A stretch of 56,476 nucleotides of DNA from assembly GCF_029959445.1 (NCBI RefSeq), contig NZ_JASCOR010000008.1:1-56476 (forward strand), read 5' to 3'. This DNA comes from Stenotrophomonas sp. PS02298 (GTDB lineage: Bacteria > Pseudomonadota > Gammaproteobacteria > Xanthomonadales > Xanthomonadaceae). Under the pieces are notes generated by a model. The model made no database searches. It was not told the DNA's origin and worked only from the letters and a program-made list of their open reading frames with translations. Of the stretch, positions 54,472-56,476 are shown one piece after another. Positions within the stretch are counted from its first letter, which is position 1; the number at the start of each line of letters is the position of its first letter. The translations under genes and the position numbers were made by a program.

Positions 54472-55086
54472 TCAGGGCTTGGGAATCCGCAGTGTCTTGC
54501 TGATCATCAACGAGCCGGACAATGCAAACAGCAGCACCAGCGGATGCAGCTGCCACGGCCCCAGCTGCCAGCTGCCACCCCACAACGCCGGGCCAATCGC
54601 ATTGAAGTGGGCCGCCAAGGCCAACACGATGACCAAAGCCAGGCTGGTCGGAATCGGCGTGCCTTCGAAATACGGCACCTTGTCCGACTCGCCGGCGATT
54701 TCCACGGCGGTCACGTTGTAGCGGGCCAAGCGACTGACGCCGCAGCAGACGAAGTAGCTCAGGATCAACCAGTCCCAAGCGCCTTGCATACCGCAGGCAT
54801 AGGCCAGCGCAGCCGGCGCCACGCCGAAGGAAATGACATCGGCCAGCGAATCCAGCTCCCGCCCCAACGTGGACGAGGACTGGCGCCAGCGCGCAACCCG
54901 GCCATCCAACGCATCAAAAATAAACGCCAGCGGGATCAAGGCCATGCCGAACATCAGGAAACCGCGCTCGCCGTCCTGCAGGAAGCGCATCGCCGCGAAC
55001 ACCGCGCCGGTGCCGCAGAACGCGTTGCCGAGGGTGAACCAATCCGCGAGCTGGAACTCACGGAGCATCGAGAAATGGCGTTTCAT
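54472..55086 (-). CDS. pssA: CDP-diacylglycerol-serine O-phosphatidyltransferase
   Basis: A 204-residue inner-membrane enzyme that makes phosphatidylserine for phosphatidylethanolamine synthesis. The CDP-alcohol phosphotransferase motif DG-x2-AR-x8-G-x3-D-x3-D is complete in DGRVARWRQSSSTLGRELDSLAD. About six membrane helices follow, plus a PYFEGTPIP segment. It lies 54 bases upstream of phaE on the same strand, possibly in one transcript. Confidence 0.92.
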   Translation of the reverse strand: MKRHFSMLREFQLADWFTLGNAFCGTGAVFAAMRFLQDGERGFLMFGMALIPLAFIFDALDGRVARWRQSSSTLGRELDSLADVISFGVAPAALAYACGMQGAWDWLILSYFVCCGVSRLARYNVTAVEIAGESDKVPYFEGTPIPTSLALVIVLALAAHFNAIGPALWGGSWQLGPWQLHPLVLLFALSGSLMISKTLRIPKP

Positions 55087-55283
55087 GGGAACTCACGGTG
55101 CATGGACCGCAACAGGGTACCGCGAGCACCTGAACAGTGGACAGTACCCGCACCTGGCCAGTTTGCCCGGTGTGCGGCACGCCATCGCTGGACCCGGACA
55201 CGTTCGCGTCCGGATCACTCCATCGTCCTGGAAGCCAGTGCTGCTCGCCGGAGCGACCTACATGACACGACTGCAGCAAACCA

Positions 55284-55772
55284 TTACAGGCGCGTGTAAC
55301 TCCAGGACTGCATGCGCCCGTCCCGGTACGGCATTACGCCATGGAACGGGCGCGGGTCCGCGTCGAACACCAATGGCAGGAAATGGCGGTCGCCCTCCCA
55401 CAGCGGCAGCGATTCCAGCTGGTCCACTGCAACCCATTCCAGCGTGCCCTCCCGGTTAACCTCCATCGGCGTGCCGGTGTAATCGTCGATGACGAAGATG
55501 AAGGCAAACCAGTCTTCGCCATTCTTGCCGAAGCCCGGCCAGCTGATGCTGCCGCGCAGACGCGTCGTGCCGCATTCAATGCCCGCCTCTTCGCGGATCT
55601 CGCGGTGCATGCAGGCGAGGATGTCCTCATCGGCCTCCATCTTGCCGCCCAGCCCGTTGTACTTGCCCAGGTGCATGTCACCGGGCCGGGTGTTGCGATG
55701 GATCATCAAGGCCTTGCTGCCATCGGCAGACAGCACATAGCCAAGCGTGGCCATAATCGGGGTGTACGGCAT
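55284..55772 (-). CDS. Nudix hydrolase (MutT/MTH1-like)
   Basis: A 162-residue Nudix enzyme. The Nudix box G-x5-E-x7-REIREEAGI is intact (GGKMEADEDI ... REIREEAGI, about 42-64), preceded by HLGKYNGLGG as in MTH1-like 8-oxo-dGTPases. Its likely job is removal of oxidised nucleotides, but the substrate is open. ATG 55772 is preferred over TTG six codons upstream. Confidence 0.9.
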   Translation of the reverse strand: MPYTPIMATLGYVLSADGSKALMIHRNTRPGDMHLGKYNGLGGKMEADEDILACMHREIREEAGIECGTTRLRGSISWPGFGKNGEDWFAFIFVIDDYTGTPMEVNREGTLEWVAVDQLESLPLWEGDRHFLPLVFDADPRPFHGVMPYRDGRMQSWSYTRL

Positions 55773-55825
55773 AGCGACAACCGGAACCAAGGGGCGTGCA
55801 GTATGACCGATGAACAGCTCGCGCC

Positions 55826-56332
55826 TCAGCCGGGCATTACATCCATGCGCCGGATTGGCACGACGGTTTCATCGATGCGTCGCAAGGTGGCCACGCTGTG
55901 GCCGCGCTCGGCCAGGTATTCCAGCCATTTCCCAAGGAAGGTGTTCATGCGCATGCGGTGGCTGATCAGCGCTTCCGGCGGCGGATACATGCCCATCACG
56001 TCCTGCCAGCGTCGGCCCACGTAGCAATGCGTGGTTTCGGCCTGACGCGCATCGCGGTACAGCCGCACGAATGCCGATGGATCAGGCTCGCCGGTGACCG
56101 GATCGCACAGGTCGTAGGTCATCCGCAGTTCCACCGTGTAGCGGTGGCATTCGATCACATCCAGACGCAGGTCCAGACCATCGCCGATGCTGGAGAGGTG
56201 GCTGCCCACGTGCAGCCGATCCGGCGCGAACAGCCGCATGAGGTGATCGTGGTTTTCCGCATACAAGCCCATCAGCCAGCCGAGACGGCTGAGTCTGGGG
56301 ATGCGATCAATGCGGGAAAGTGCGCCTGCCAT
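55826..56332 (-). CDS. DUF1249 (YqiB-like) protein
   Basis: A 168-residue protein. It has LMGLYAENHDHLMRLF, LDVIECHRYTVELRMTYDL, FVRLYRDARQAETTHCY and the FLGKWLEYLAERGHS ending, the pattern of DUF1249. No membrane segment or metal site stands out. YqiB-like proteins lie near cpdA and Nudix genes in many gammaproteobacteria; here a Nudix gene is 53 bases downstream. Function unknown. Confidence 0.88.
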   Translation of the reverse strand: MAGALSRIDRIPRLSRLGWLMGLYAENHDHLMRLFAPDRLHVGSHLSSIGDGLDLRLDVIECHRYTVELRMTYDLCDPVTGEPDPSAFVRLYRDARQAETTHCYVGRRWQDVMGMYPPPEALISHRMRMNTFLGKWLEYLAERGHSVATLRRIDETVVPIRRMDVMPG

Positions 56333-56374
56333 GGGCCGATCCTACACGCCGAGGCGTGCAAGTGGCATCACCGG

Positions 56375-56476
56375 TAGTGCAGAGCCATGCTCGGCAGAGG
56401 CTTTACCCAGGAGCCCACCTGTAGTGCCGAGCCATGCTCGGCAGGGGCGTTACCGATAGAGCCCCTGCCGAGCATG
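56375..56476. repeat. SMAG (GTAG) palindromic repeats at right end
   Basis: Two copies start with GTAG (56375 and 56422), each followed by a palindrome of the form TGC-GAGCCATGCTCGGCA. A third, inverted and cut by the window edge, begins near 56461 with GCCCCTGCCGAGCATG and pairs with the second copy across an 11-base spacer. The GTAG head plus stem matches SMAG elements described for Stenotrophomonas maltophilia. Confidence 0.88.

Overview
The window looks like a chromosomal segment of a Stenotrophomonas-type gammaproteobacterium (Xanthomonadaceae). It is GC-rich, has several large TonB-dependent receptors including one with a FecI/FecR pair, a class III PHA synthase (phaC/phaE), and at its right end short palindromes headed by GTAG that match the SMAG repeats known from S. 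maltophilia. Species cannot be fixed from sequence alone. Nothing here is a complete prophage, plasmid, insertion sequence or CRISPR array.

Layout. 0.3-2.8 kb: three tandem tail-collar (MdpB-like) genes, a GNAT acetyltransferase and a convergent DUF6916-like gene. 3.0-9.3 kb (minus): an extracytoplasmic sigma factor broken by an in-frame TAA, its FecR partner, a 1022-residue STN-type TonB receptor and a secreted PHP-family hydrolase. 10.5-16.0 kb (minus): an ABC ATPase, two DUF3526-type permeases and a TonB receptor, behind a Zur-like palindrome. 16.7-21.4 kb: a methionine locus with a MetF-like reductase and a MetR-type regulator divergent from an FMN reductase, MesX (DUF1852) and MesD, the folate-independent methionine synthase. 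21.5-39.5 kb: accessory and metabolic genes (FdhD with a YdeP-type molybdoenzyme, a CSS-EAL phosphodiesterase, an unusual zinc-ribbon SDR, a DNA glycosylase, GST plus LLM oxidoreductase, MFS exporter, cupin, alcohol dehydrogenase, LysR regulators).

40.0-45.8 kb holds a RocSAR/VieSA-like signalling locus: a LuxR-type response regulator, a REC-EAL response regulator and a divergent hybrid histidine kinase. The REC-EAL gene is split exactly at a run of ten G residues; nine Gs would restore one continuous 423-residue protein. The same gene has a four-unit 9-bp tandem repeat next to its phosphoacceptor aspartate. This looks like a phase-variable c-di-GMP switch and is the most striking finding of the window.

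46.5-47.9 kb carries two copies of a tRNA-Ala(GGC)/tRNA-Glu(TTC) unit and a tRNA-Leu(CAA). 48.0-56.5 kb is mostly housekeeping: a single-domain receiver, Tex, a pssA-phaE-phaC-DUF5329-membrane protein run, a Nudix hydrolase and a DUF1249 protein, ending in SMAG repeats. Start codons were chosen by family length, signal peptides and ribosome-binding sites; several remain uncertain and are flagged.
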